Below are positions 25,709-36,326 of a DNA stretch of 64,000 bases, piece by piece (positions within the stretch are counted from its first letter, which is position 1; each line of letters starts with the position of its first letter). The DNA lies in assembly GCA_029204225.1 (NCBI GenBank), contig CM055111.1:25426404-25490403 (forward strand). Reading direction: 5' to 3'. The DNA comes from Diphasiastrum complanatum (Eukaryota > Streptophyta > Lycopodiopsida > Lycopodiales > Lycopodiaceae). Below the pieces are notes generated by a model. The model saw only the letters and a list, made by a program, of their open reading frames with translations. It was not told the DNA's origin and made no database searches. Position numbers and translations under genes: made by a program.

Positions 25709-26210
25709 ATTTTTTTTTTTATATATATTTCTAGCAACCTGTTCTGGCAATCTTTGTGCATACCAGCTCACTTATGGCGATCTTTCGTTCATTATGACCG
25801 CGTTTGATCACTCCTTTGCATCCTTGGACACTATCTACAGACATCCACCACGGATCCAGAGCATCATCATCATCCATTTTCAAAAATCCTAAGCTGCCAA
25901 GAGTTGCTACATTACACAACAATCGTCACATCTAGCACGAGCCAAACCATTGAGGGGTAGCGTTGTTGGAGCATGCCAAAAGCAACACCTTCAACACTGA
26001 TTTGGGTTGAAAGCTCACTACTAGTATGCTACTGAGAAGAAACATCATTGTTTTCACATCCTATCCAAGCGACATTGTTTCAGCCTGTTAACCAACAATT
26101 CTACTACGACCACTAGTGCATACCGATCAACCAAGTCCTATACAATTATCAAGTTTCACTTTCGAACAAACACTTCTCACCGAGCCAAGCCTCCATACTC
26201 TGCATTCACT
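25709..26210. other. No gene recognised; short tandem repeat at right end
   Basis: Begins with a T12 run at the Gypsy truncation point. Short frames only. From about 26178 to 26265 a unit of about 40 bp (GAGCC.AGCCTCCATACTCT...TGGACC) occurs about twice. Confidence 0.5.
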
Positions 26211-27060
26211 ATGGACCAAACCGAGCCTCCATACTCTTCATTGATTGTGGACCGAGCCGAGTGCATCTATGATTGGGCCCAATTTGCTTCCAACTGCCTC
26301 CATGACTGTATCAAGAACAAACAAACCTCCATGTTATTGGGTTATCTTCTGACTGACTTCACCTTGCAGCAGTTGAGCCACCGACCTCGAGTTCGAGACC
26401 AGTTGATGCTAGTAGATAAAGCTTGGGAGACTCCCTCAGAACTAGCCAAGAAGAGCAAGTCTACTTCTAGGCCTACTACAACAGATTCCACACAAGCAGC
26501 TTCTCAAAAGAGAAAGAGTTTCTCCTCTCAACATGGGCCAACTACAAAGCACCAAAAGGCCGGCCTAGTGAAGCTTCCACCGAGAAAGACACCCACGTCC
26601 TCTCTGAGTCATAGACGAAGGATCTTTCTGTTGAAGAGTCTTCTGTTTAACCTGAAGACACCATCACCACATTGGTCCAATTACCATCGACATAACAATC
26701 CAACAAGTAAAAGACCAAGATGCAAGCGAAACGACATGCTTCCTCAGATGAGACAGAGTTTGACAATATGGAGTCCGAAGGAGAAAAGCTCGTACACAAA
26801 CCCAGAGCAAAGAAAGTAGTCACACAATCTCCACAGAATACACCTAGGTCAGAAGATTCATAAACCACAAGCTCCTCAACAGATACCACATCACAATAGC
26901 AGTCCTCACCAACTCATGTTGTAGATGTTGCAGTTACAACCATTGTTGACAAATCACCTGTTGATTTCCAACTTATTCCATTGGATTCAGTTTCAACTCC
27001 ACCACTGCTAGATGATGCCACTACACCTCCATGTTTAGAACAGCCAAGCAGTACAAGCTG
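26211..27060 (+). pseudogene. Low-complexity ORF remnant, unrecognised
   Basis: An open frame begins MDQTEPPYSSLIVDRAECIY and includes DWAQFASNCLHD and DFTLQQLSHRPRVRDQLMLV. It then becomes Ser/Thr/Lys-rich. Around 26540 the coding-like signal shifts frame and continues with an acidic stretch (ASSDETEFDNMESEGEKLV), a basic KPRAKK and a Pro/Ser-rich tail, with several stops. It resembles in style the long ORF at 46664-48128 and may be an accessory ORF of a plant retroelement, but I find no catalytic motif. Confidence 0.4.
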
Positions 27061-27175
27061 ACAAGCTGACAACCATAGCAGACCAGCACACCGCAAGCAC
27101 AACATCAACAGAAGCAGAGGTGCAGCCGCTACCACAATTCCAACAAGCAACATTTTTTTTTTTTGGGGGAGGAAG

Positions 27176-29410
27176 ATGGGAGTGACATGCCCAAAGAGAC
27201 AACAACAAGCAAAAAAGCTCAAGAGCAAACAAAGTTGGTCCACATCATTACAAATATGTCGACCTATTTTTGACGCCAAAGACCTGTTAGAAGAGGATGT
27301 TGACACTGACGAAAGGAAGGAAGGTCAGCTTGGGGGAAGCCAACCCTTACTAGATACCATTGCCGCCTCCACCCAACTTTCCACTTCATCCATCACCCTT
27401 GCATCCACTACCACCATTTCTATTATAAAGAAGAAATCAGAAGCCTTCAACTGCTTCAGAATCTTCAAGGAGCATACAGAGAAGGAGACTGGAAGGACGA
27501 TCAAGGCCCTCAGTTCAGACAATGGTGGAGAATATATCTCTATTGAGTTTAAGGAGTATTGCCAAAGCCAAGGCATTGAGCAGCAATTCATCACTCCTTA
27601 CTATCCTCAGTCTAATGGCTTAGCCGAGAGGAAGAGCCGTACTCTGGTCGAATCTGCCAAATGTATGCTATTGCATGCATCATTGCCTAAGAGATTCTGG
27701 GTTGAAGCTGTCTCCATTGCAGCCTACGTCCAGAACAGATGTTCGACCAAGGCCCTCTCAAACAAGACACCCCACAAGGTGTGGACAGGCTCTAAGCCTT
27801 CTTTGAAGAACCTAAGAGTGTTTGGGTGCATTGCCTATGCGCAGATCCCAAAAGACACGAGGAAGAAATTGGACTTCCAAGGTCTCAAGACCATCCTGAT
27901 CGGATATACTTCATCTGATAATACTTATAAGCTGTATGATCCTGATACCCAGCAAATCTTGTATAGATGGGATACAATCTTCATCGAGGATCAGTTCGTC
28001 GACCTTGAGACTTTTAGTCTAGTCATCAAACATTCGCCAATCCGAATGCTCCTTTCTTATGCTGCAGCTACTGACCTCGAAGTACATCAACTTGATGTAC
28101 AAACAGCCTATCTAAATGGAGTGATACAAGAAGATATCTACATGATCCAGCCCGAAGGATACATTTTGGAAGGTATGAAAAATCATATCTGTAAATTCCA
28201 CAAAGCACTGTACGGCTTGAAACAGTCTTCCAGAGCTTGGTTTCAGAGGATCAACACATTCCTCATTGAACAAGGATTCAAACCAAGCATTGTTGATTGC
28301 AACATCTATTCCAAGTCAGTACAACAATCCTTCATTATCATCACCTTGTACGTGGATGACATGTTGCTCTTCAACAACAATACCAATATGGTCAAGGATT
28401 CAAAGTAGATGCTATTTTCAGAGTTTGACATGACTGATATGGGTGAAGCGCACTTCTGTCTGGGAATTCAAATCCACAGAGACAAAGAAAATCGACTGAT
28501 TTACATCACTCAACAAAGGTATCTTCACAATGTTCTTAACAGATACAATTTGATGAATTGTAAATTAGCTCACTCACCAATGGATCCAGGCCTGCATCTG
28601 TCAAGGGACCAATGTCCCCAGACCAAGCAGGAAGTGGAGCAAATGAGAGAATACCCTTATCGATCGATATTGGAATCTCTCATGTACGCAATGGTCTGTA
28701 CAAGACCTGATATCTCTTTTGTTGTAAGCTCACTCAGCCAATACATGGCTAATCCTGGCATTACCTATTGGAAGGCTCTCATACGAGTCATGAGATATAT
28801 TCGAGCTACCATGGACCAGTACATCTGCTATGGAGATGTCAGCAATGACAATCTTCATCAGCTCAGTGGTTATTCTGATGCAAGCTGGGGAGGAGATGTA
28901 GACAATCATTAATTCACATCTAGATTTACATTCTTCTTCAACAACAATCCTATCTCATGGAATAGTCGTTAGCAAACTTCTGTTGCACTTTCTTCTATAG
29001 AAGCAGAATACATTGCTGCTTCTCAATCTATCAAGGAAGCGTTTTGGTTGAGAAATTTACTATCAGATGTTAATTTGAATCAAAATAGCCCTACAATTTT
29101 ATTTTGTGATAATCAAAGTGCTATTGCCTTATCGGCCAACCCTAGATTTCACTCTAGGAGCACAATAATCTATATATTAACTTGATGAAAATGCCAGAGT
29201 GACTACATGAGATAATAGAGAAAACATACACATTGAAATCATATATCACTACATCAGGGGCAAGGTTCTCAACAAGGAAGTAAAATTAACTTACTGCAGA
29301 ACCTAGGACATGGTTGCAGACATATTCACGAAAGCACTTAGTGTTAATGCACACAACAAATTTTGTGCATTGCTTAGTCTGAAGATCAAGGTATTCACGG
29401 ATCCAGATTA
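27176..29410 (+). pseudogene. Copia copy A: integrase, RT and RNase H
   Basis: A 410-codon frame (27176-28408) starts with about 80 codons of unrelated Ser/Thr-rich sequence. It enters Copia integrase at about 27420 (IIKKKSEAFNCF, LSSDNGGEYIS, PQSNGLAERK). At about 28010 it jumps from the integrase end (EDQFVDLE) to mid-RT (TFSLVIKHSPIRM), an in-frame deletion relative to copy B. RT continues through LDVQTAYLNG, LYGLKQSSRAWF and the catalytic YVDDMLLF (28349). A stop at 28406-28408 precedes the rest of RT and RNase H (YSDASWGGD). More stops follow, and an insertion of about 75 bp at 29163-29238 splits the RNase H His box. It ends AFTDPD-like before a purine-rich tract (AGAGGGGG). Confidence 0.88.
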
Positions 29411-29418
29411 AGAGGGGG

Positions 29419-30462
29419 TGTTGGATTTATATCCTCTAGCACCTAAATCCCATTTTTAATCTGCCTCCATTCATGCTGCATATTTACTCGCGTTGTCGCA
29501 CAATCTGCATATTCACATATAAATTCTCACAGGCAATGAGACGAAAAGCAAAGGCTGACGTCACACCCTCTTCACGCTCATGCAGCTACACTAACAAATT
29601 GGATGATGACTGCAGCCACCCATGATCTCCTACAGATAGCACATCCACCCTGTACTTTTTTCATCTGCACACCTGTAACATTATGTATATATTGAATACC
29701 ATTTGCATATTCATCAACTGAGAAAAACAAAGATCAAACGATCAAGAAGTTAGTAAGCGAGAGAGAACGAAGAAGAGAAGCTTATCAGAGATAGTCAAAA
29801 GTAGATGCTCTGTATTGATTCTTTAATTTGTCAACAATAAGGTTTCATTCCTTTTTGCAGTTTGAATAAGCTTTATAGGGCACGCGGTTTCGTCCGCTAC
29901 TGTCTTGTGCTCTACCACATTATTGACATGTATATTTGATATACTTAATCTGATACAGTTCTTTGTTCTACGTTCAGATTTGTGTATATATTGCTATACT
30001 TGTTATTAATTCTGTTTGATCTTTCTAGTTGCTCTTTCTGGTAACAGACAACTAACATTTAGTCTCGTCTTTCGCGAATGTTTCACGACTAATTATCAGT
30101 CGAGCACTGTCTAGCTCTTCATGAATCATTCGCGACACATAATTTGTCTAGCTATTCGTGACAAATTATTCTTCTAACGCTTCGTTCATCAATGTTCGGC
30201 TACGTAATCAAGAACGACCGTGATTTCCATCACTAACGTTCTGTTCGTTCTGATAGGCGTAGTCATGCTTTCGGAGAGAGTCGCATAGCTCGTTCCGCTG
30301 TGCACGAACAATTTTTGTTCGAGTTTGTTTCTTGTTCGAGTTCGTTGCTCGTTCGTGTTTCGTGTCTTGTTCGTGTTCATCTTACCTCTCTAAGCTAAAT
30401 TTTTTATTTATTTTTATACGACACCTTTCTCAACTGTCGCTACTCTCCCTCTCTCTCCAACA
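29419..30462 (+). repeat. Copia copy A 3' LTR
   Basis: Starts TGTTGGATTTAT next to the polypurine tract and ends CTCTCCAACA, a TGTTGG/CCAACA pair. A TATATATTG box lies near 29690. Its start matches 52607 and 61192, and its last 280 bp match 61318-61596. Its middle (about 29600-30175) includes about 300 bp that in copy B lie directly before gag (56813-57115). Either copy B's LTRs lost this part, or copy A is a mosaic. Confidence 0.75.
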
Positions 30463-31441
30463 ACTACATCTACACAGCCAAAGCAAACACGTCGCAATCA
30501 GTCGAAGCTATGTGTTGACAGATTCCGTGCATTTGTTGAACGCTTCTGGAAACGGTGTCCACATGCATTTAATATTGAATTGCAATGCATGTGGATTACA
30601 TGATGCTACCAGGCATAATAGGCCTTCGACGAGTGGAAGCGACCTTGGGACAAGGATGACTTTCTCTGGATATGGGCCCAGCTCTCTATCGAGCAGAAAG
30701 GATGTCTCTGTTGGGTCATAATCCAAGGAAAATTCCAGGTCGTGCCTTTCGGATCAGCAGAGTTATACGTAGGCTCTTCAATGTATGCTCTTGAATATAT
30801 GTGAATCAAAGAATTTCAATTTTTAAAGAACGAAGACAATAAGCGACATTTTTGGAAGCGAAAGTCGCAGTTTCAACTGTATGAACCACAAGCTGCTGCG
30901 GATCTAGGTGCTTTCGACGATGCAAGGTCACTGATTCATGTAAATATGGCCTATCCCGAATTATTTAGTCTTTATGTGGATTCGGAGCGAAATCTTGCAA
31001 AATATTTTGCGGAGATTTGACATAATCTACAAGACAGAAGGAAGTTATTCCATTACAAGCAGTTCTATACATATTCATTTTGGCAGTTTGGTACCTTTGC
31101 GACAAAGACATTATTTTTCTTTCAAAATCTTTATGTTAAAAGCTCTTTTATTAGATTTTTAGCTCGTTACTGTAAAGAAATCACACTTCGTAGTGATTTA
31201 GATGCAGATAGAAAGTTAACTCAGGAGCTATTCGATGGCACATTGCTCCCGGTTAAGCTAGAAGAATTCTTCAACACCCAGTTGGCCGTTATATGAAATC
31301 AAAAGAAGACTTGCTGTTGATTGAGGCTCAACAAAACTTGGAGTTTGTTTAAAAATTACAAGAAGAATTGAATCATTCCGGAATATTCATTCGCGCCTTT
31401 GTCGTGGTGATGTTTCTATATGTGATGCTGAATCCAGATCT
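30463..31441 (+). pseudogene. Broken reading frame of unknown origin
   Basis: One plus-strand frame from 30481 to about 31300 reads like protein throughout, with only about five stops. Segments include DRFRAFVERFWKRCPHAFNI, AFDEWKRPWDKDDFLWIWAQ, GKFQVVPFGSAELYVGS, MAYPELFSLYVDSERNLAKY and ARYCKEITLRSDLDADRKLT. It is rich in Trp, Phe and charged residues and has no motif I recognise from retroelements or transposases. It begins immediately after the LTR of Copia copy A. It could be an old captured gene or a gag-like capsid. I do not assign a function. Confidence 0.4.
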
Positions 31442-31699
31442 TTGAAGTTTGATGATGTTTTGAAGATTGATTCTAGTTTTTATCAACAATTCAAAGATCA
31501 AATCAAATCAACCTATTTAACGAAACACCAAAGACACATATTCTCTAAGACGAAGAAATATCTAAAGGAAGAATCATACGAAGAAATATCTTTTCGTCTT
31601 AACAAAAATCTGAAGAACAAGAATGCTTCAAGAATAATCCTCGAAATGAAGATGATATGTTCACGAGGACGTTTCACATTTGAGGAAGGGGATATGTGA
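31442..31699 (+). pseudogene. Short Lys/Glu-rich ORF, possible Gypsy pol end
   Basis: 85 codons, strongly charged (KHQRHIFSKTKKYLKEESYE), ending RFTFEEGDM just before a likely LTR start. Gypsy polyproteins often end with a short acidic tail next to the LTR, so it may be the end of such a pol. There is no catalytic domain and the call is weak. Confidence 0.3.
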
Positions 31700-32095
31700 T
31701 GCCACTTTATTGTAAAGTTTGAATATCAACATAAATATGGCATGATATACTTGAAAATGAAGATATGAGCTGGATAAGTATAAATCATGAAGAGGCCTAA
31801 GTCATTTTTCGGGAATATATCTCCTAAGTATTTGCCTTGTAATTAAGGGCAAGACCTTTAAAAGGAAAGACATTGCCTTGAATAAAGTATAAATAGCCGC
31901 TAAGGCTCCTCATTTGGTAGCTTGTTATTTTGGAGATCTCTCCTACTATTGCTCATGTAGAGCTTTAGCCTCAAATATTTGTGATATTCAAATTATGTTC
32001 TCGGGTATAAAGCCTCATGTGTTGTCATTAATGTCTATTGTTTATGATTTGATGCCATATCTATGATATATATTATGTTCATGAAAACTCACCCG
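31695..32095 (+). repeat. LTR-like sequence with TATA box
   Basis: Begins around TGTGATGCCAC, directly after the short ORF ending at 31699, and contains TATAAATAG at about 31890. A second TGATGCCA word at about 32051 lies near its right end. Gypsy RT sequence follows immediately. The boundaries are approximate. Confidence 0.45.
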
Positions 32096-32500
32096 CCAAA
32101 TTTCAAGGCCTCATGAACAAGATCTTTAAACCCAATATGTACTTAATATTTGGATTGGCGTTTTGTAATGGCATTTTGATATACAATAGAAACATGGAAG
32201 AGCATGTAAAACATTTGGACATAGTCTTGAGGATTCTACGGGAATACAAACTATATGAAAAACTAGCCAAAGGTGAAGTTGCATGGGAGAGGTGGAATAC
32301 TTTGGACACATTATTTTCAAGGAAGTAACTAAGGTGGATAAGAGGAAAATCGAAATAATACAAAATTGGAAAGCGTCTGACAATGTAAGAGGATTGAGAG
32401 TTTCTAGGATTGGCATCTTATTATAGAAAATTCATTTGAAACTTCTCAAAAGTTGTAGCACCACTAACTTAACTCTTGAGAAAAGATACTCATTGTTGGA
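32090..32500 (+). pseudogene. Gypsy RT fragment
   Basis: Contains the RT blocks AKFQGLMNKIFKP and NMEEHVKHLDIVLRILREYK in one frame. After a frameshift near 32290 it continues with SKEVTKVDKRKIEIIQNWKA, LGLASYYRKFI-like and PLT-LL-KD-like blocks. The order matches a chromovirus-type Gypsy RT from the NAPA(T)F box to the thumb. The FxDD box is degenerate (FGLAFCNGILIYN). It is a small dead scrap. Confidence 0.75.
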
Positions 32501-33149
32501 TTGTCTTTGTGTTACAATAATATGAGTTGAATGTTTTATTCTTGATAGTTGTAAGCCTTGTAATGTTTTCAGTTTGCATGTATTGCTGCTCTTTTACACA
32601 AATTAAGTCAATATGTACAATTGTAATAGTTAACATCCACCAACTATAGTTAAGTCTATATGTGCGAATCTAATAGTCAACATCCACTAACTATAACAAG
32701 GTGATTAATATTTCACAAGAAGCGTTGCCTTACATAGGGCATTCAAATGGCTGAAACAAAATAAAAATAAAAATGCATTTTAGAAGAATAAAAAAAAAGA
32801 AAAACAAAACTCATTTTTAATGTCCAACTGACCTAAGATTGACACCTCAACTTTTAGCAAATTATCTCAATAGATAGTTACAACTCGAAAACACTAAAAA
32901 TCATGAATCAATGACAAAATTGAGAGAATTTATGATGTTATGGAAAAAAATGGATTCTTGTATTCTCATTGGGCCATGTGTGCCCTAAATTTTATTTTAC
33001 CTTTATCTATTAGTTATGTTTGTGGGAGTAGACTGACAAAGTCGATTCCTTGCATGGGTTTGTAGAAAGAGAATGAACTTTCTAGAAAGAGAAAAATAGA
33101 GAAGATTCGAGAGCACCGTATCTATTCTAGGAATGGTAAACTAGTTGAT

Positions 33150-33150
<1 letters not shown>
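32501..33150. other. Non-coding; dispersed repeat copy 1 at 32698-32900
   Basis: No gene. About 200 bp starting CAAGGTGATTAATAT at 32698 are partly repeated at 34727-34910, sharing the words GGCATTCAAAT, AAAACTCATTT and GACACCTCA/GACATCTCA in the same order. The repeat is too diverged to define ends. Confidence 0.5.

Positions 33151-33230
<80 letters not shown>
33151..33230. repeat. (GA)n microsatellite
   Basis: About 40 GA units. The long ER-repeat frame across it is an artefact. Confidence 0.97.
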
Positions 33231-33231
<1 letters not shown>

Positions 33232-33499
33232 ACATAACGAAAGGTATTGGGGAATGTTGTTTACTCTGATCTCCTATTGCTTCCATAAGCAAACTTACCG
33301 ATACAACAAAGTTAAGAGGTATGAAAAGTCAAATTTTTAAAATTTAGCCACAAGAGCTAACCAAGAGATGCCATATATGTGTCAAATCAAATTTTGGAGG
33401 TAGGTTGCTTCCTACATGTTGCTTATATGGAGGTTGCTTTTAGAGGCAACATGCAATAATATGTTGCAACATGTGGCTTTGGGGCGCGGGTGGAGATAA

Positions 33500-33880
33500 A
33501 AGTTTCACCATCAACTTAAGATTTGAGTGAGACACCTAAAATTTTTCACCATCAATGCAAAATTTGGATGGGAGCGACTTAAAATTTGGATTTGCAAGCC
33601 TTGAGGTTCGAGCTTGGAGCCACGTGGCCTCCCAGGGGCAGGTCGTACAGGCTGCAATTATGTCTACTTGTTGCAAACCATGTTGCCCTAAAAATTTTCA
33701 CCACCAACTTGGAATTTGGATGGGTGCGAGACACCTAAAAGTTTTCACCATCGACTTAAACATTTGGACGGGAGCGACTTAAAATTTGGACCGATGCGAG
33801 ACACGTGGGCTGCAAGCTCTTAGGCTCGAGCTTCGAGCGACATGACCTTCCATGGCCAGCACAAGGTGGGTCATGCAGCA
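33500..33880. repeat. Diverged tandem duplication, about 199-bp period
   Basis: The words GAGACACCTAAAA.TTTTCACCATC, GGGAGCGACTTAAAATTTGGA and GAGCTT.GAGC.ACATG/ACGTGG recur in the same order, with starts at 33529 and 33728. No coding function seen. Confidence 0.65.
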
Positions 33881-34059
33881 CAAGGTGTGTGTGTGTCTGT
33901 TAGGTGCTTACCATGTGAGAAGTCACTCTTTCTTTGTTGACTAGTTTTTTTTTTTTGAAGTTATAATAAATACATGCAGATAAGATTCACGTGACGTGTA
34001 CACCCTGCAATTAAAGTGCCATGCCATTTGGGCTGTGAAAGGTGCCCTTCAGGACTGGC

Positions 34060-34061
<2 letters not shown>

Positions 34062-34098
<37 letters not shown>
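34062..34098. repeat. (GA)n microsatellite
   Basis: About 18 GA units. Confidence 0.95.
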
Positions 34099-34101
<3 letters not shown>

Positions 34102-34359
34102 GGAGAGATGGTGATGGTGTAAGTATGCTGCCAAAAGCCATGGCTAGCGATAAAATCAAGCAGTTCAACGATTCTTTGCACGATTCAGGACGGCATGCCC
34201 GACGCAGGACCAGGTCGGCAGTGTTATTATAAGGGAGTAAGTCATAAATCTCTTCATTTGTAGTGCAATATAAAACTAAAAAGAATTTTTTTCTAGTTTG
34301 GAGGAATGAAGTAGTATGGCATGGACAAGGTTTTTAATGCTTCAGAATATGTTATCTTT

Positions 34360-35495
34360 TAGGGCATTAGCAAAGTTCTACAAAATTTTCATCATGGGTC
34401 AATATTGTGGGATTAGGTATGGAGGACAAGCCTTAGAAAGCTTCATTATAGGTAATCTTAGATTCTTATGCATTAGCAAGTTTTAGAAATTTATCATAGG
34501 TAATATAATGGCATTAGGTATGGAGGACAAGCTTTAGAGTGCTTCATTATAGGTAATGTTATGCCTTGTGGTTTATGTGGTGGCGTATTGAAGCCATGAC
34601 CTAGCGTTGGAAAGCTTCCGGCTATATAGCCTAATTCCCTAGTATCCATTGACTTTATAGCTAATATCATGGCATTAGCATGTCATAAAATGCCTAAGTA
34701 TAGGTAATATGATGACATTATAGGGAGAAACAAGGTGATTAATATAATCTCAAGATGCTTTGTCTTACGAATGGCATTCAAATCGTTGAAAAGTAATAAA
34801 ACAAAGATCCCTCCTTGAAAAGAAAACTCATTTACATCTTCAAACAGAGTGACATCTCATCTTTTGGCAAATGATCACAAGAGCTTACCCGTATAGTATA
34901 AAATCCAAAAAAAAATATGGCATTAAACATGGAAGATAAGCTAGGAATGCTTTATTATAAGTATTAAGAATTAGCAAGTATTAGAGTGCGTCATTATAGG
35001 TGATAAAATGGCATTAGCAAGTATTCTAGTCCCTCATCTATGACGCTGGTAAGTTTTTAGAATGCTCCTTGTGGCATTAGATATGGAAATGCTTGATGTG
35101 GCAAGATTATGGCATTAGATAATATGGAAGACAAAAGTTTAGAATGCATCATTATAGGCAATGTTATGGCAGGAGCAATGGATGACAAGTTTTAGAAGGC
35201 TGCATCATAAGTATTATTCCGGAATATTAGCAGGTTTTGTAATGTTTCACTATGAGTAATCTATGGCATTAGTGCTTCTGAATTATAGGTAATCAATCTT
35301 CTGGCATAAGTATTAGAATGCTTCATATTGTGGCATTAGACATGGAAGGCAACAATTGGTAAAATGCTTCATTATAGGTGATATTAGGGCGTTTGAGATG
35401 GAAGGTAATTGCTGGAATGCCTAGGTAATGTTAGGGCATTAGACATGGAGGTTAAGTTTTACAAAGCTTCACTGCGGGTAATGACATAGAATTAG
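34360..35495. repeat. Degenerate minisatellite array upstream of phosphate transporter
   Basis: Imperfect units of roughly 60-80 bp share the ordered words ATGGCATTAG, ATGGA.GACAAG, TTTTAGAATGCTTC and ATTATAGGTAAT. About a dozen or more copies occur. The array is interrupted at about 34725-34910 by the second copy of the dispersed repeat seen at 32698. It ends about 830 bp before the start codon of the phosphate transporter gene. No ORF is conserved across units. Confidence 0.7.
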
Positions 35496-36326
35496 ATAAA
35501 AGATTACAGTGTTGTGGCTCCCACACGGACATATATGCTTGCTTACTACACGTAGGTTGAGCATCCATGACTCTATGTCACTTATTCCTGTCCCAAGGTA
35601 CCCCAGGTTTCCCGAGTCTCTCCATTGCCGAGTTAAAAAAATCTTTCTGTATGTTACTTTTCCTCATGTCAAGATTCTGAATAATTTATTGGAAAATTTT
35701 GGATCATATCCCTGAAGACAGGCTCTTGCCGAGTTCTCTTGATCAAAGAAGATCTAAGGATTGAAATTTTCTTCTTAAAGGTTGAGGTCTGCACCTTCCT
35801 CTCGTCTGCTCTGCAGGTTTGGAGCTAGACCGGGAACATCATAGAATCGGGTGGTTTGCCGAGAAAAATTGTCTCAGATTGTTCAGGTTGGGGAATATAT
35901 TCTTCCAGACGATCCTTTTCGGTGAATACTATTCAATTTGATCATTTTCTCGATAGTAGCAACAGCCGTCATCGAAGCCATTTCGCATCGAGGGAGTTTT
36001 TCTGAACCACCTAGAAACTTATTTTATTGAATCCAGAACGTTATGAAGAGAGACATCAGTGCAATCGATCTGGAACAGGAACGAGAAAGACCGACGTGAT
36101 ATATCTTGTATCACATCATTGTAGTCCACAACAGAAAAACGTCATCTAAATACAAAATTCGACGATCGAGCACGCTTTGCTTGATAAGTTGACATAACTA
36201 ATATGCTGTACACATTAGTGGAAGTTGCCGAACCTGAGGTGCCCAAAAACTTTGCCTTCGAGCTCATAGAATAAAAGATCATCGCTCGTAATATCCCTTA
36301 AGTAGTAGATATCAAGCCTCGCAGTA
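35496..36326 (+). promoter_or_regulatory. Upstream region / 5' UTR of phosphate transporter gene
   Basis: About 830 bp between the minisatellite and the start codon. It must hold the promoter and 5' UTR. A stop codon in frame with the start ATG lies about 18 bp upstream, so the frame does not extend. I did not find a clear TATA box, a phosphate-starvation (GNATATNC) box or a transcription start, so this entry is positional only. Confidence 0.35.
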
